In this document: positions 10,191 through 18,428 of the stretch, piece after piece
Position numbering within the stretch: the first letter of the stretch is position 1
How the letters are laid out: every line of letters begins with the position of its first letter
DNA from: Streptomyces sp. NBC_01551
GTDB lineage: Bacteria > Actinomycetota > Actinomycetes > Streptomycetales > Streptomycetaceae
Length of the DNA: 64,000 nucleotides
Direction: 5' to 3'
Assembly (NCBI RefSeq): GCF_026339935.1
Contig: NZ_JAPEPX010000001.1
Location: forward strand, 3,777,501 to 3,841,500
Program-made: the position numbers and the translations under genes
Notes under the pieces: model-generated
What the model was told of the DNA's origin: nothing
The model's input: the letters and a program-made list of their open reading frames with translations, nothing else
Databases searched by the model: none

Positions 10191-11006
10191 TCAGCGGGCG
10201 TCGTCCGGGAGAAGGCGGGCCAGGGTGCGCACCGCCCGGTACTGGAGCGTCTTGATGGCGCCCTCGTTCTTCCCCATCACACGGGCCGTCTCGGCGACCG
10301 AGAGGCCCTGGAGGAAGCGCAGGGTCACGCACTCCTGCTGCTGCGGATTGAGTTTCCGTACGGCCTCCAGCAGGGCCGCGTTGGACAGGGACTCCAGGAC
10401 GGAGTCCTCGGGGGACCGTTCCACCTCGTTGGCGTCCAGCATTTCGCCGGTCGTCACTTCGAGCCGGAAACGGCTCGATTTGAAGTGGTCCGCGACCAGG
10501 TTGCGGGCGATCGTCACCAGCCAGGCGCCGAAGTCGCGGCCCTGCCAGGTGAAGGTGGAGATGCGGCGCAGCGCGCGCAGGAAGGTCTCGCTGGTGAGAT
10601 CCTCCGCCGTCGCCTTGCCGCCGACCCGGTAGTAGATGTACCGGTACACGGTGTCGCTGTACTGGTCGTAGAGCCGGCCGAAGGCCTCGGCCTCTCCGGC
10701 CTGGGCGCGTTCGACCAGGTCCATCATGCGGGCCTGGTCGCTGTCCGCGGTGGGGCGGCGGGCGGTGGGGGCGCTCGTGCCGGTGGCACCGCCGCCCGCG
10801 TTCCCGGCCGTGCGACCGCGTCTGCCCACGGTCGCTCCGCCGTCGGTCAGGGCATAGCAAGGACCGGCCGGGCCGAGGCCGGCAGGGACGGCGGCGGCGA
10901 AGGCGGGGACGGCGTACGCGGTGGGGACGAAGCCGCGCAGGTGGTCGAGGACCGTTGCGCGCAGCGTAGCCAGGCCCGAGGCGTCAACCCCGACAGGTGG
11001 GTACAC
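10191..11006 (-). CDS. bldN: ECF RNA polymerase sigma factor BldN (AdsA)
   Basis: A 271-residue ECF sigma factor. Residues 1-90 are the Ala/Gly-rich N-terminal extension typical of the BldN proprotein (MYPPVGVDASGLATLRAT start), which is processed in S. coelicolor. Region 2 follows (YDQYSDTVYRYIYYRVG...AEDLTSETFLRALR) and then region 4 (LNPQQQECVTLRFLQGLSVAETARVMGKNEGAIKTLQYRAVRTLAR). BldN directs bldM and the chaplin and rodlin genes during aerial hypha formation and is held by RsbN, encoded next downstream. The GTG start is preceded by GGGAG. The ~400-nt upstream gap carries two BldD-box-like sequences. Confidence 0.96.
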   Translation of the reverse strand: MYPPVGVDASGLATLRATVLDHLRGFVPTAYAVPAFAAAVPAGLGPAGPCYALTDGGATVGRRGRTAGNAGGGATGTSAPTARRPTADSDQARMMDLVERAQAGEAEAFGRLYDQYSDTVYRYIYYRVGGKATAEDLTSETFLRALRRISTFTWQGRDFGAWLVTIARNLVADHFKSSRFRLEVTTGEMLDANEVERSPEDSVLESLSNAALLEAVRKLNPQQQECVTLRFLQGLSVAETARVMGKNEGAIKTLQYRAVRTLARLLPDDAR

Positions 11007-11031
11007 GGGACTCCCAGAGGCAGAGCTTCCA

Positions 11032-11065
11032 TCACGTGCAGTGCGGGACCGTTCACCCGTCGTGG
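11032..11065. promoter_or_regulatory. Two BldD-box-like sites upstream of bldN
   Basis: TCACgtgcaGTGC (11032-11044) and TCACccgtcGTGG (11053-11065) each match the TnAC-N5-GTnA type consensus of BldD at all but the last position and are 21 bp apart, two helical turns. BldD represses bldN in S. coelicolor. Match quality is moderate and the transcription start is not identified. The rest of the 11007-11403 gap holds AT-richer sequence around 11100-11200 that likely contains the bldN promoter, plus the hairpins at 11273-11347. Confidence 0.4.
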
Positions 11066-11272
11066 CGACAGATGGCCGGTGGCATGCGTTTGAGGAGAAT
11101 AACGCTTCGTACAGGCAGCGCTACACCCAGTTGCTCAAATCACCGATTCCGACACTTCTGTTGCGTGTCGAGGGCATATTCAGTCGCAGTTGGTGATCGC
11201 TTCTTGATCGGTTGGCGGCGCGGAATGGACGCTTCCGAGGTGGCTCGCGACCGAGTCGGGCATGCCGGAGTG

Positions 11273-11347
11273 CCGTGCCGAAGGCACGGGTAGGGGTGAG
11301 GGATCGCTCCCGGGGCAGCGGGCCGGGAGGGCGGCGCGGAGCCGCCC
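11273..11347 (-). terminator. Hairpins downstream of the minus-strand HAD gene
   Basis: Two stems, CCGTGCC/GGCACGG (11273-11289) and GGGCGGC/GCCGCCC (11329-11347), lie beyond the stop codon of the HAD gene at 11404. They are probably its transcription terminator and would shield bldN from read-through. Confidence 0.55.
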
Positions 11348-11403
11348 GCGGGCGTGCGGGTGCTCCGGCGCAGGCGGGCGCCGGGTGCCGGTGCCCCGGT
11401 GTG

Positions 11404-12393
11404 TCAGCGGCGGCGGCGGTGCAGGGCGATGGCGGCGGCCGCGCCGCCCGCGATCGCGCCGACTCCGGCGGCGGCGGGGACGCCGACCTTCACGGCCTTG
11501 CGGCCGGTCCGATAGTCGCGCAGCCGCCAGTCGTTGGCCCTGGCATGCTTGCGCAGTTTTGTGTCGGGATTGATCGCGTACGGGTGCCCGACGAGCGACA
11601 GCATCGGGATGTCGTTGTGCGAATCGCTGTACGCGGCGCAGCGTTCGAGATCGAGTCCCTCGGCGGCGGCCAGCGCGCGGACGGCCTCGGCCTTCGCGGG
11701 GCCGTGCAGCGGCTCGCCGACGAGCCGGCCGGTGTAGACGCCGTCCACGGACTCGGCGACGGTGCCCAGGGCGCCGGTCAGGCCGAGGCGGCGGGCGATG
11801 ATCGTGGCGGTCTCGACGGGGGCGGCCGTGACGAGCCAGACCTTCTGTCCGGCGTCGAGGTGGGCCTGGGCCAGGGCGCGGGTGCCCGGCCAGATCCGCT
11901 CGGCCATGTACTCGTCGTAGATCTCCTCGCCGATCGACATGAGCTCGCTGACCCTGTGGCCCTTGACGATGGACAGGGCGCTGTCGCGGGCGTCCTGCAT
12001 GTGCTCGGGGTCCTCGACGCCGGCCAACCGGAACCAGGCCTGCTGCCACGCGAAGCGGGCGAGCTCGCGCCGCTGGAAGAACTCCCGCTTGTAGAGGCCG
12101 CGTCCGAAGTGGAAGATCGCGGCGCCCTGCATGACGGTGTTGTCGAGGTCGAAGAAGGCGGCGGCCAGTTCGTCACCGGCGACGGGGAACGGGGCCGGGG
12201 CGGCCGCGGCGGCCTCATCGGCCTCCGCCTGCGCCGTGTTGACCTCGGCGTTCTCGGTTTCCTCGGTGATTTCGGCATCCGGCGCACCGGTCAGAGCGGT
12301 CTTGCGGGCGGCCTCGGCCGAGGCCTCGCCTGCCAGCACGCTCCGCGCGGTCGCGGAGCGCCTACGGGGGGTGAGCCATCCCAGAGCGGCCAT
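11404..12393 (-). CDS. HAD-family hydrolase, SerB-like subfamily IB, with C-terminal membrane anchor
   Basis: A 329-residue protein with an Ala/Glu-rich N-terminal extension (about 1-75) and a SerB-type HAD domain: motif I AFFDLDNTVMQG (near 80), motif II WLVTAAP (near 190), motif III Lys in GPAKAEA (near 231) and motif IV AYSDSHNDIPML (near 252). The C-terminus is a hydrophobic Ala/Gly helix ending in HRRRR, so the enzyme is probably tethered to the membrane by its tail. It falls in the TIGR01490-type group; substrate unknown. No ribosome-binding site is seen before the ATG. Its position next to bldN is conserved in streptomycetes, and one should check whether it has a developmental role. 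Confidence 0.86.
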   Translation of the reverse strand: MAALGWLTPRRRSATARSVLAGEASAEAARKTALTGAPDAEITEETENAEVNTAQAEADEAAAAAPAPFPVAGDELAAAFFDLDNTVMQGAAIFHFGRGLYKREFFQRRELARFAWQQAWFRLAGVEDPEHMQDARDSALSIVKGHRVSELMSIGEEIYDEYMAERIWPGTRALAQAHLDAGQKVWLVTAAPVETATIIARRLGLTGALGTVAESVDGVYTGRLVGEPLHGPAKAEAVRALAAAEGLDLERCAAYSDSHNDIPMLSLVGHPYAINPDTKLRKHARANDWRLRDYRTGRKAVKVGVPAAAGVGAIAGGAAAAIALHRRRR

Positions 12394-12499
12394 GACGCGA
12401 GCATAGCCACTGTGTTCGGGAGTTCCCGAACCGATGGGATGCGGAGGCGTGAACTCTTCGGGGCGGGGGTGTTACGGGCGGCGCGGGAGAATGGTGCGC

Positions 12500-12778
12500 A
12501 TGAGCCCTTTGCTGCGCCGTAAGGAAAAGAAGCGCCCCGAGGACCGGATGGTCACGCTCATCGGGAAGCCGGGGTGTCATCTCTGCGATGACGCACAGGA
12601 AGTGATCGAGAAGGTGTGCGCCGAGACCGGTGCACAGTGGGAGAAGAAGGACATCTCGCAGGACGAAGAGCTCTACCGGCTCCACTGGGAGCAGATCCCG
12701 GTGGTCCTGGTCGATGGTGAACAGCACACCTTCTGGCGGGTGAACCCTGAGAGGCTTCGCCGGGCATTGGGAGCCTGA
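12500..12778 (+). CDS. Glutaredoxin-family (DUF836-like) thiol protein
   Basis: A 92-residue thioredoxin-fold protein with the redox motif GKPGCHLCDDA (Cys-His-Leu-Cys) near residues 19-29, the cis-Pro in QIPVVLVDG and a C-terminal FWRVNPERLRRAL helix. Such proteins reduce disulfides or glutathione/mycothiol adducts; actinomycetes use mycothiol, so a mycoredoxin-like role is possible. The ATG at 12500 lies 10 nt after GGGAG and gives the family's usual length; an in-frame ATG at 12434 would extend it into the divergent promoter region. It stands immediately before the redox regulator gene rex. Confidence 0.85.
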   Translation: MSPLLRRKEKKRPEDRMVTLIGKPGCHLCDDAQEVIEKVCAETGAQWEKKDISQDEELYRLHWEQIPVVLVDGEQHTFWRVNPERLRRALGA

Positions 12779-12957
12779 CCGCCCGGGCGGTTACCATCAT
12801 GGGCGATTTATGGGGACTCGGGGGCGTATCGATGAGGAGTGTGTACGGTTTTGCCCCCATCCGGATTTGAACGGGTTCGGCCCGTTCCCGGTTCCCGCCC
12901 TGTGCGCCCGGACCGCGTGACCCCGGTCACTTTGCTCGGACAAAGCGGACACAATCT

Positions 12958-12986
12958 TTGTGCACGCGTTCACAAAGACATAGCCT
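12958..12986 (+). promoter_or_regulatory. rex operon promoter with Rex operator (ROP)
   Basis: TTGTGCACGCGTTCACAA (12958-12975) matches the Rex operator consensus TTGTGAA-N4-TTCACAA at all but two positions. It overlaps a promoter read as TTGTGC (-35), 17 nt, TAGCCT (-10, 12981-12986). The arrangement predicts NADH/NAD+-responsive autoregulation of rex-hemACD, as established in S. coelicolor. Confidence 0.88.
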
Positions 12987-13051
12987 GCTTTCGACGGGGC
13001 GGTCTAGGGACAAGTGACCGCCTGCAGCCCCGCTCATCCCGCAGGAGCATC

Positions 13052-13930
13052 GTGGCAACTGGCCGAACTCACCGACCGGCGACCCGCAGCCGAGGTATTC
13101 CCGAGGCCACGGTCGCCCGGCTTCCGCTGTACTTGCGCGCCCTCACCGCGCTCTCCGAGCGATCGGTGCCCACGGTGTCCTCCGAGGAGCTCGCGGCCGC
13201 CGCCGGAGTCAACTCCGCGAAGCTGCGCAAGGACTTCTCGTACCTCGGCTCCTACGGGACGCGCGGTGTCGGCTACGACGTCGAGTACCTCGTCTACCAG
13301 ATCTCGCGCGAGCTCGGCCTGACGCAGGACTGGCCGGTTGTCATCGTCGGCATCGGTAACCTCGGCGCCGCCCTGGCCAACTACGGCGGTTTCTCCGCGC
13401 GCGGGTTCCGCGTCGCGGCCCTCATCGACGCCGACCCGGCCATGGCCGGGAAGCCGGTCGCCGGCATGCCCGTGCAGCACACCGATGATCTGGAGAAGAT
13501 CATCTCGGAGAACGGCGTCTCGATCGGCGTGATCGCGACCCCCGCGGGCGCGGCGCAGCAGGTCAGCGAGCGGCTGATCGCGGCGGGCGTGACCTCCATC
13601 CTGAACTTCGCGCCGACCGTGCTGTCCGTGCCCGAGGGCGTGGACGTGCGCAAGGTCGACCTGTCGATCGAGCTCCAGATCCTGGCGTTCCACGAGCAGC
13701 GCAAGGCGGGCGAGGAAGCGGCGGCCGCCGGGATCGTCGACGCCGGCGAGGCGGACGGCGGCGCGGGTGCCAGCGCGGGTGCCGGCGCGGGTGCCGGTTC
13801 CGGCGATGACGCCGGCGTCGGCACGGGGGCGGCTCCGGCCGCGGCCCTGATGCCGCCCGCCGGGCGCGGCGCCGCCGCCGCGCGCAAGGGCGGTCCCGAG
13901 GGCGACGTTCCGGCGGTGATGCCGGCATGA
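13052..13930 (+). CDS. rex: Redox-sensing transcriptional repressor Rex
   Basis: A 292-residue Rex protein. The N-terminal winged helix (about 14-90) contains SSEELAAAAGVNSAKLRKDFSYL; the Rossmann domain begins at VVIVGIGNLGAAL (near 98) and binds NADH, which releases Rex from its operators; LNFAPTVL and the final domain-swapped helix LSIELQILAFHEQ follow. The tail after residue ~225 is a Gly/Ala-rich repeat that is longer than in S. coelicolor Rex. The GTG start follows AGGAG. The stop overlaps the hemA start by 4 nt, so the repressor heads the haem operon it regulates. Confidence 0.96.
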   Translation: MATGRTHRPATRSRGIPEATVARLPLYLRALTALSERSVPTVSSEELAAAAGVNSAKLRKDFSYLGSYGTRGVGYDVEYLVYQISRELGLTQDWPVVIVGIGNLGAALANYGGFSARGFRVAALIDADPAMAGKPVAGMPVQHTDDLEKIISENGVSIGVIATPAGAAQQVSERLIAAGVTSILNFAPTVLSVPEGVDVRKVDLSIELQILAFHEQRKAGEEAAAAGIVDAGEADGGAGASAGAGAGAGSGDDAGVGTGAAPAAALMPPAGRGAAAARKGGPEGDVPAVMPA

Positions 13931-15642
13931 GTCTGCTCGTCGTGGGGCTGAGCCATCGCAGCGCGCCGGTCAGCGTGCTGGAGCGGGCCTCCCTGAACGC
14001 CGACGCCAAGGTGAAGCTGCTGCACGACACGCTGGCCGCGGAGCCGGCGGCGGAGGCGGCGGTGCTCGCCACGTGCAACCGGATCGAGCTGTACGCGGAC
14101 GTGGACAAGTTCCACGCCGGTGTCGCCGAGCTGTCGACGCTGCTCGCGCAGCACAGCGGGGTGGCTCTGGAGGAGCTCACTCCGTACCTGTACGTGCACT
14201 ACGAGGACCGGGCGGTGCACCACCTGTTCTCGGTGGCGTGCGGGCTGGACTCGATGGTGGTCGGCGAGGGCCAGATCCTCGGCCAGATCAAGGACGCGCT
14301 GGCGCTGGGGCAGGAGCTGCACACCGCCGGGCGCCTGATCAACGATCTCTTCCAGCAGGCGCTGCGGGTCGGCAAGCGGGCGCACTCGGAGACCGGGATC
14401 GACCGGGCCGGACAGTCGCTGGTGACGTTCGGCCTGGAGCAGCTGGCCGTGCACCTGCCGGTGGGGGAGTGGGCCGCCGGCAAGCGGGCGCTGGTCATCG
14501 GGGCCGGATCGATGTCGTCGCTGGCGGCGGCGACGCTGGCGCGGGTCGGCGTCGCCGAGGTCGTGGTGGCGAACCGGACCGCCGAGCGGGCGGAGCGTTT
14601 GGTCGAGATTCTGGTTGCCTCGGGCACCGGGGTGCGGGCCCGTTCTGTCGCGATGGCGTCCGTCGCCGATGAGCTGACACGTGTTGACGTGGTCGTCTCC
14701 TGCACGGGGGCCACCGGGCTGGTGCTGACCGGGGACGACGTGGCCGCCGCGCTGGCCGCGGGTGGCCCCGCGGGGCTGATCCCCTCCCCGCCCCTTCCCG
14801 ATTCCCGGGGCTTCGCCCCGGCCCCCGCGCCTCAAACGCCGATGGGGCTGGATGTGGCCGGCGCCGTTGACGCCGGGGTCGTGGCGCGGCTCGCGGCTGC
14901 CGCCGCGGCCGGGGTGCGGCTCGCCGACGGTGGCGTCGCGCGCACCATCGCCCCCGGCGCCGACCGCGACGGCTGCCCGGTCGACGCGCCGGCCGGCGAC
15001 GGTCGCGCCGCGATCGCCGGGGTGGACGCCAGTTCGCTCGAACTGCACGGGACCTGGGCCGACCAGGGGGAGGCCGCCGCGCAGCGGCAGCCCCGGCGTG
15101 GGGTGCGGGCGCACGTGGACGGGGTCGCCGTGCGGCTCGCGCTGCTGGACCTGGCCATGCCCCGGGACATCGACGCCGCCGTGCACCGGATCCCCGGGGT
15201 GCGGCTCGTGGACATCGAGTCGCTCGCCGAGGCCTCCGCCGACGCGCCCATGGCTGCCGATGTGGACGCCGTACGTGGGATAGTCGCCGAGGAAGTGGCC
15301 GCCTTCGGCGCCGCGCAGCGGGCCGCTCACATCACGCCCACCGTCGTGGCCCTGCGGGCGATGGCCGCCGAGGTCGTGGCCATGGAAGTGGCCCGCCTCG
15401 ACGGGCGGGTCCCCGACCTCGACGAACGGCAGCGGGCTGAAGTGACTCAGACCGTGCGGCGCGTCGTGGACAAGCTGCTCCACGCGCCCACCGTGCGCGT
15501 CAAGCAGCTCGCGAGCGAGCCCGGCGGCGCCGGGTACGCGGAGGCGCTGCGCGAACTCTTCGATCTCGACCCGCAGACGGTGGCCTCCGTCAGCCGGGCG
15601 GACGCGGCAGACAAGAACGACGACTCAGGACGGGCATCATGA
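13927..15642 (+). CDS. hemA: Glutamyl-tRNA reductase HemA, with internal insertion
   Basis: Catalyses NADPH-dependent reduction of Glu-tRNA to glutamate-1-semialdehyde, the first step of C5 tetrapyrrole synthesis; HemL, encoded at 38 kb, acts next. The catalytic Cys is in LATCNRIELY (near residue 50), the GEGQILGQIK block near 116 and the NADPH site LVIGAGSMSSLAA near 193. At 571 residues it is about 120 longer than typical GluTR: a low-complexity segment at about 275-400 interrupts the nucleotide-binding domain before LALLDLAMPRDID. Part of that insert (about 285-308) is translated Streptomyces repeat sequence. The C-terminal dimerisation helix is intact. Confidence 0.94.
   Translation: MSLLVVGLSHRSAPVSVLERASLNADAKVKLLHDTLAAEPAAEAAVLATCNRIELYADVDKFHAGVAELSTLLAQHSGVALEELTPYLYVHYEDRAVHHLFSVACGLDSMVVGEGQILGQIKDALALGQELHTAGRLINDLFQQALRVGKRAHSETGIDRAGQSLVTFGLEQLAVHLPVGEWAAGKRALVIGAGSMSSLAAATLARVGVAEVVVANRTAERAERLVEILVASGTGVRARSVAMASVADELTRVDVVVSCTGATGLVLTGDDVAAALAAGGPAGLIPSPPLPDSRGFAPAPAPQTPMGLDVAGAVDAGVVARLAAAAAAGVRLADGGVARTIAPGADRDGCPVDAPAGDGRAAIAGVDASSLELHGTWADQGEAAAQRQPRRGVRAHVDGVAVRLALLDLAMPRDIDAAVHRIPGVRLVDIESLAEASADAPMAADVDAVRGIVAEEVAAFGAAQRAAHITPTVVALRAMAAEVVAMEVARLDGRVPDLDERQRAEVTQTVRRVVDKLLHAPTVRVKQLASEPGGAGYAEALRELFDLDPQTVASVSRADAADKNDDSGRAS
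14781..14850 (+). repeat. Dispersed Streptomyces GC-rich repeat inside hemA
   Basis: CCCCTCCCCGCCCCTTCCCG followed by a CCCGGGGCTTCGCCCCGG hairpin and CGCGCCTCAAACGCCG is the hallmark of a short palindromic repeat scattered through Streptomyces intergenic regions. Here it is in frame within hemA, encoding the PLPDSRGFAPAPAPQTP type segment. The terminator at 8663-8697 carries the distal half of the same repeat. Recognition is from memory of the motif. Confidence 0.7.
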
Positions 15643-16607
15643 ATCCACGTCTCGACCAGCCCCTGCGGCTCGGCACGCGGCGCAGCAAGCTGGCCATGTC
15701 CCAGTCCGGCCATGTCGCCGACGCGGTACGGGCGATCACCGGTCGGCCCGTCGAGCTCGTGGAGATCACGACGTACGGGGACGTGTCCCGTGAGAACCTC
15801 GCGCAGATCGGCGGCACCGGCGTCTTCGTGACGGCGCTGCGCGACGCCCTGCTGCGCGGTGACGTCGACTTCGCCGTGCACTCGCTGAAGGACCTGCCGA
15901 CCGCGCAGCCCGACGACCTCGTGATCGCGGCCATGCCGCTCCGCGAGGACCCGCGCGACGCGCTCGTCGCCCGGGACGGGCTGACCTTCGAGCAGCTGCC
16001 CGACGGTGCCCGCATCGGCACCGGTTCGCCGCGCCGCACGGCGCAGCTCAACCACTACGCGCGGGCCCTCGGCAAGCGCATCGAGACCGTCGCCATTCGG
16101 GGGAATGTCGACACCCGGATCGGGTTCGTGCGCGACGGCGAGCTCGATGCCGTCGTCCTCGCGGCCGCCGGGCTCAACCGGATCGGCCGCAGTGATGAAG
16201 CGACCGACCTGCTGTCCGTGGACAGCGTGCTGCCGGCTCCGGGCCAGGGCGCCCTGGCCGTGGAGTGCCTCGCGTCCAACGCGGAGCTCATCGCCGCGCT
16301 CGGCCGGCTCGACGACCCGCACACCCGGGCCGCCGTGACCGCCGAGCGTTCCCTGCTCGCCGCCCTGGAGGCCGGCTGCAGCGCCCCCGTGGGCGCGCTC
16401 GCCGACCTTCTGGCCGACGGGCAGATTGTCAATGAAATGCGCCTGCGCGGCGTCGTCGGCACCCTCGACGGCTCGACGCTCGTGCAGCTGTCCACCACCG
16501 GACCCGTGCCCCAGTCGTACGACGAGGCCATGGCGCTCGGCCGCGAACTCGCGGACGAGATGCTGGCCAAGGGCGCGGCCGGTCTTATGGGGGAGCGATC
16601 GCTTTGA
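15639..16607 (+). CDS. hemC: Porphobilinogen deaminase (hydroxymethylbilane synthase)
   Basis: Polymerises four porphobilinogen units into hydroxymethylbilane. The 322-residue protein has the family start LRLGTRRSKLAMSQSG, the catalytic and binding blocks HSLKDLPT (near 88) and RIGTGSPRRTAQL (near 128), and the dipyrromethane cofactor Cys in LEAGCSAPVGA (near 248). It overlaps hemA (ATGA) and hemD (TTGA) by 4 nt each, consistent with a single Rex-controlled mRNA. Confidence 0.96.
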   Translation: MNPRLDQPLRLGTRRSKLAMSQSGHVADAVRAITGRPVELVEITTYGDVSRENLAQIGGTGVFVTALRDALLRGDVDFAVHSLKDLPTAQPDDLVIAAMPLREDPRDALVARDGLTFEQLPDGARIGTGSPRRTAQLNHYARALGKRIETVAIRGNVDTRIGFVRDGELDAVVLAAAGLNRIGRSDEATDLLSVDSVLPAPGQGALAVECLASNAELIAALGRLDDPHTRAAVTAERSLLAALEAGCSAPVGALADLLADGQIVNEMRLRGVVGTLDGSTLVQLSTTGPVPQSYDEAMALGRELADEMLAKGAAGLMGERSL

Positions 16608-18271
16608 ACCCCTCAAGTCCGACCACCTCCGCCTTTCCGGCCGTCGCCGCACAGGGGCACGTCACCTTCCTCGGTGCCGGCCCCGGCGATCCGGGTCTGC
16701 TGACGCTGCGCGCCGTCGAGGCGCTCACCGCCGCGGACGTACTGATCGCGGAGCCCGAGGTGCTCGACGTCGTACGGACCCATGCGCGCGCGAGTGTCGA
16801 CACGCCGCAGCTGACGGTCGCTGACGAGGCGTCAGCAGCCGCCGGGATCCCGGCGATCCGGGACGCCGCCAATCTTGTCATGGAGGCCGCGCGCTCCGGC
16901 AGGCGGGTCGTGCGTGCCGTCACCGGAGACCCCGGGCTCGACGGGAACGCGGCCCAGGAGATGCTCGCCTGCGCCACCGCGGGGATCCCCTTCGAGGTGG
17001 TTCCCGGTGTCGCGACCGCCGTCGGCGTGCCCGCCTACGCGGGCGTTCCGCTGCGCGGCGAGCAGGGCGCGGACGTCCGCTTCGTCGACGCCCGTACCGC
17101 CTCGGCGCGCTGCTGGAGCGAGGTCGGCGCCAGCGACGGTGTCCTCGTCGTCTCCGCGACCCTGGAGACGGTGTCCGCCGCGGCCGCCGAGCTGGTGAGC
17201 GCCGGGCGCAAGCCCGACACCCCGCTGACCGTGACCGTGGGCGGCACGACGACCCGCCAGCGCACCTGGTGCGCGACGCTCGGCACCATCGCCGCGGTGT
17301 TCAAGCAGGGCAAGGTGCTCCCCTCCCCCGAGGGCGGCCGCCCGGTGATAGCCGTGGTCGGTGAGCACGGTGCCACCGCGCGCCGCGAGGAGCTGGCCTG
17401 GTTCGAGTCGAAGCCGCTGTTCGGCTGGCGGGTGCTCGTGCCGCGTACCAAGGAGCAGGCCGCTTCGCTCTCCGACCAGCTGCGTTCGTACGGCGCGGTG
17501 CCGCACGAGGTGCCGACCATCGCCGTGGAGCCGCCGCGCACCCCGCAGCAGATGGAGCGGGCCGTGAAGGGGCTCGTCACCGGACGCTACGAGTGGATCG
17601 CCTTCACCTCGGTCAACGCCGTGAAGGCCGTCCGGGAGAAGTTCGAGGAGTACGGGCTCGACGCCCGCGCCTTCGCCGGGATCAAGGTCGCCGCCGTGGG
17701 CGAGCAGACCGCCGCCGCGCTCGTCGAGTTCGGCGTCAAGCCGGACCTGGTGCCCAGCGGCGAGCAGTCCGCGGCCGGGCTGCTGGAGGACTGGCCGCCC
17801 TACGACCCGGTCTTCGACCCGATCGACCGCGTCTTCCTGCCGCGCGCCGACATCGCGACCGAGACGCTGGTCGCGGGCCTGATAGAGCTCGGCTGGGAGG
17901 TCGACGACGTCACGGCCTACCGCACCGTCCGGGCCTCGCCGCCGCCGGCGGACACCCGTGAGGCGATCAAGGGCGGCGGCTTCGACGCCGTTCTCTTCAC
18001 GTCGTCCTCGACGGTGCGCAACCTCGTCGGCATCGCCGGCAAGCCGCACAACGTCACCGTCATCGCCTGCATCGGACCGGCGACCGCCAAGACGGCGGAG
18101 GAGCACGGCCTGCGCGTCGACGTCCTGTCGCCCGAGCCGAGCGTCAGCAAGCTGGCCGAGGCCCTCGCCGAGTACGGCGCGGCCCGCCGTGAGGCGGCCA
18201 AGGAGGCCGGCGAGACGGTGTTCCGCCCGAGCGAGCGCCGCCCCGGCGCGCGGCGGCGCCGCACCACCTGA
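16604..18271 (+). CDS. Bifunctional uroporphyrinogen-III C-methyltransferase / uroporphyrinogen-III synthase
   Basis: A 555-residue fusion. The N-terminal half (about 15-260) is a SUMT/CobA domain with the SAM-site motif FLGAGPGDPGLLTLRA and the VTGDPG and VVPGVATAVGVPAYAG blocks; the C-terminal half (about 270-530) is HemD (FGWRVLVPRTKEQAASL start, FTSVNAVKA, AAVGEQTAAAL, FTSSSTVRN). It cyclises hydroxymethylbilane to uro'gen III and may divert it to sirohaem or B12. The start is TTG within the hemC stop. Whether the methyltransferase half is fully active is not evident; its motif III region looks divergent. Confidence 0.93.
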   Translation: MNPSSPTTSAFPAVAAQGHVTFLGAGPGDPGLLTLRAVEALTAADVLIAEPEVLDVVRTHARASVDTPQLTVADEASAAAGIPAIRDAANLVMEAARSGRRVVRAVTGDPGLDGNAAQEMLACATAGIPFEVVPGVATAVGVPAYAGVPLRGEQGADVRFVDARTASARCWSEVGASDGVLVVSATLETVSAAAAELVSAGRKPDTPLTVTVGGTTTRQRTWCATLGTIAAVFKQGKVLPSPEGGRPVIAVVGEHGATARREELAWFESKPLFGWRVLVPRTKEQAASLSDQLRSYGAVPHEVPTIAVEPPRTPQQMERAVKGLVTGRYEWIAFTSVNAVKAVREKFEEYGLDARAFAGIKVAAVGEQTAAALVEFGVKPDLVPSGEQSAAGLLEDWPPYDPVFDPIDRVFLPRADIATETLVAGLIELGWEVDDVTAYRTVRASPPPADTREAIKGGGFDAVLFTSSSTVRNLVGIAGKPHNVTVIACIGPATAKTAEEHGLRVDVLSPEPSVSKLAEALAEYGAARREAAKEAGETVFRPSERRPGARRRRTT

Positions 18272-18290
18272 CCGGTGGGCAGAGGCTGAT

Positions 18291-18321
18291 CAGGGCCCGG
18301 ACGCACCGCGTCCGGGCCCTG
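18291..18321 (+). terminator. Terminator after the rex-hemACD operon
   Basis: A 14-bp stem CAGGGCCCGGACGC/GCGTCCGGGCCCTG with a short loop, 20 nt past the cobA/hemD stop. It separates this operon from hemB, which therefore needs its own promoter in the following ~110 nt. Confidence 0.85.
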
Positions 18322-18428
18322 ACCCGTGCCGGGGGGGGCGTCCGCGCGGCGGGCCCGGCCGGGAGCGCCGTCGGGCACGCCCTACGCTGGATCCCGACTG
18401 TTCTCGAAGCTCGAAGAGGCGACTGAGT

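Noticed and set aside
12434..12499. Upstream extension of the glutaredoxin-like gene
   Set aside because: The extension is non-conserved in character and lies in the divergent promoter region; the ATG at 12500 has the ribosome-binding site.
12839..13051. Upstream extension of rex
   Set aside because: It would translate the Rex operator and promoter; the GTG at 13052 matches the known Rex start.
13381..15483. A 700-codon frame antisense to rex/hemA
   Set aside because: Composition is His/Arg/Gly-rich, typical of shadow frames, and no domain is recognisable.
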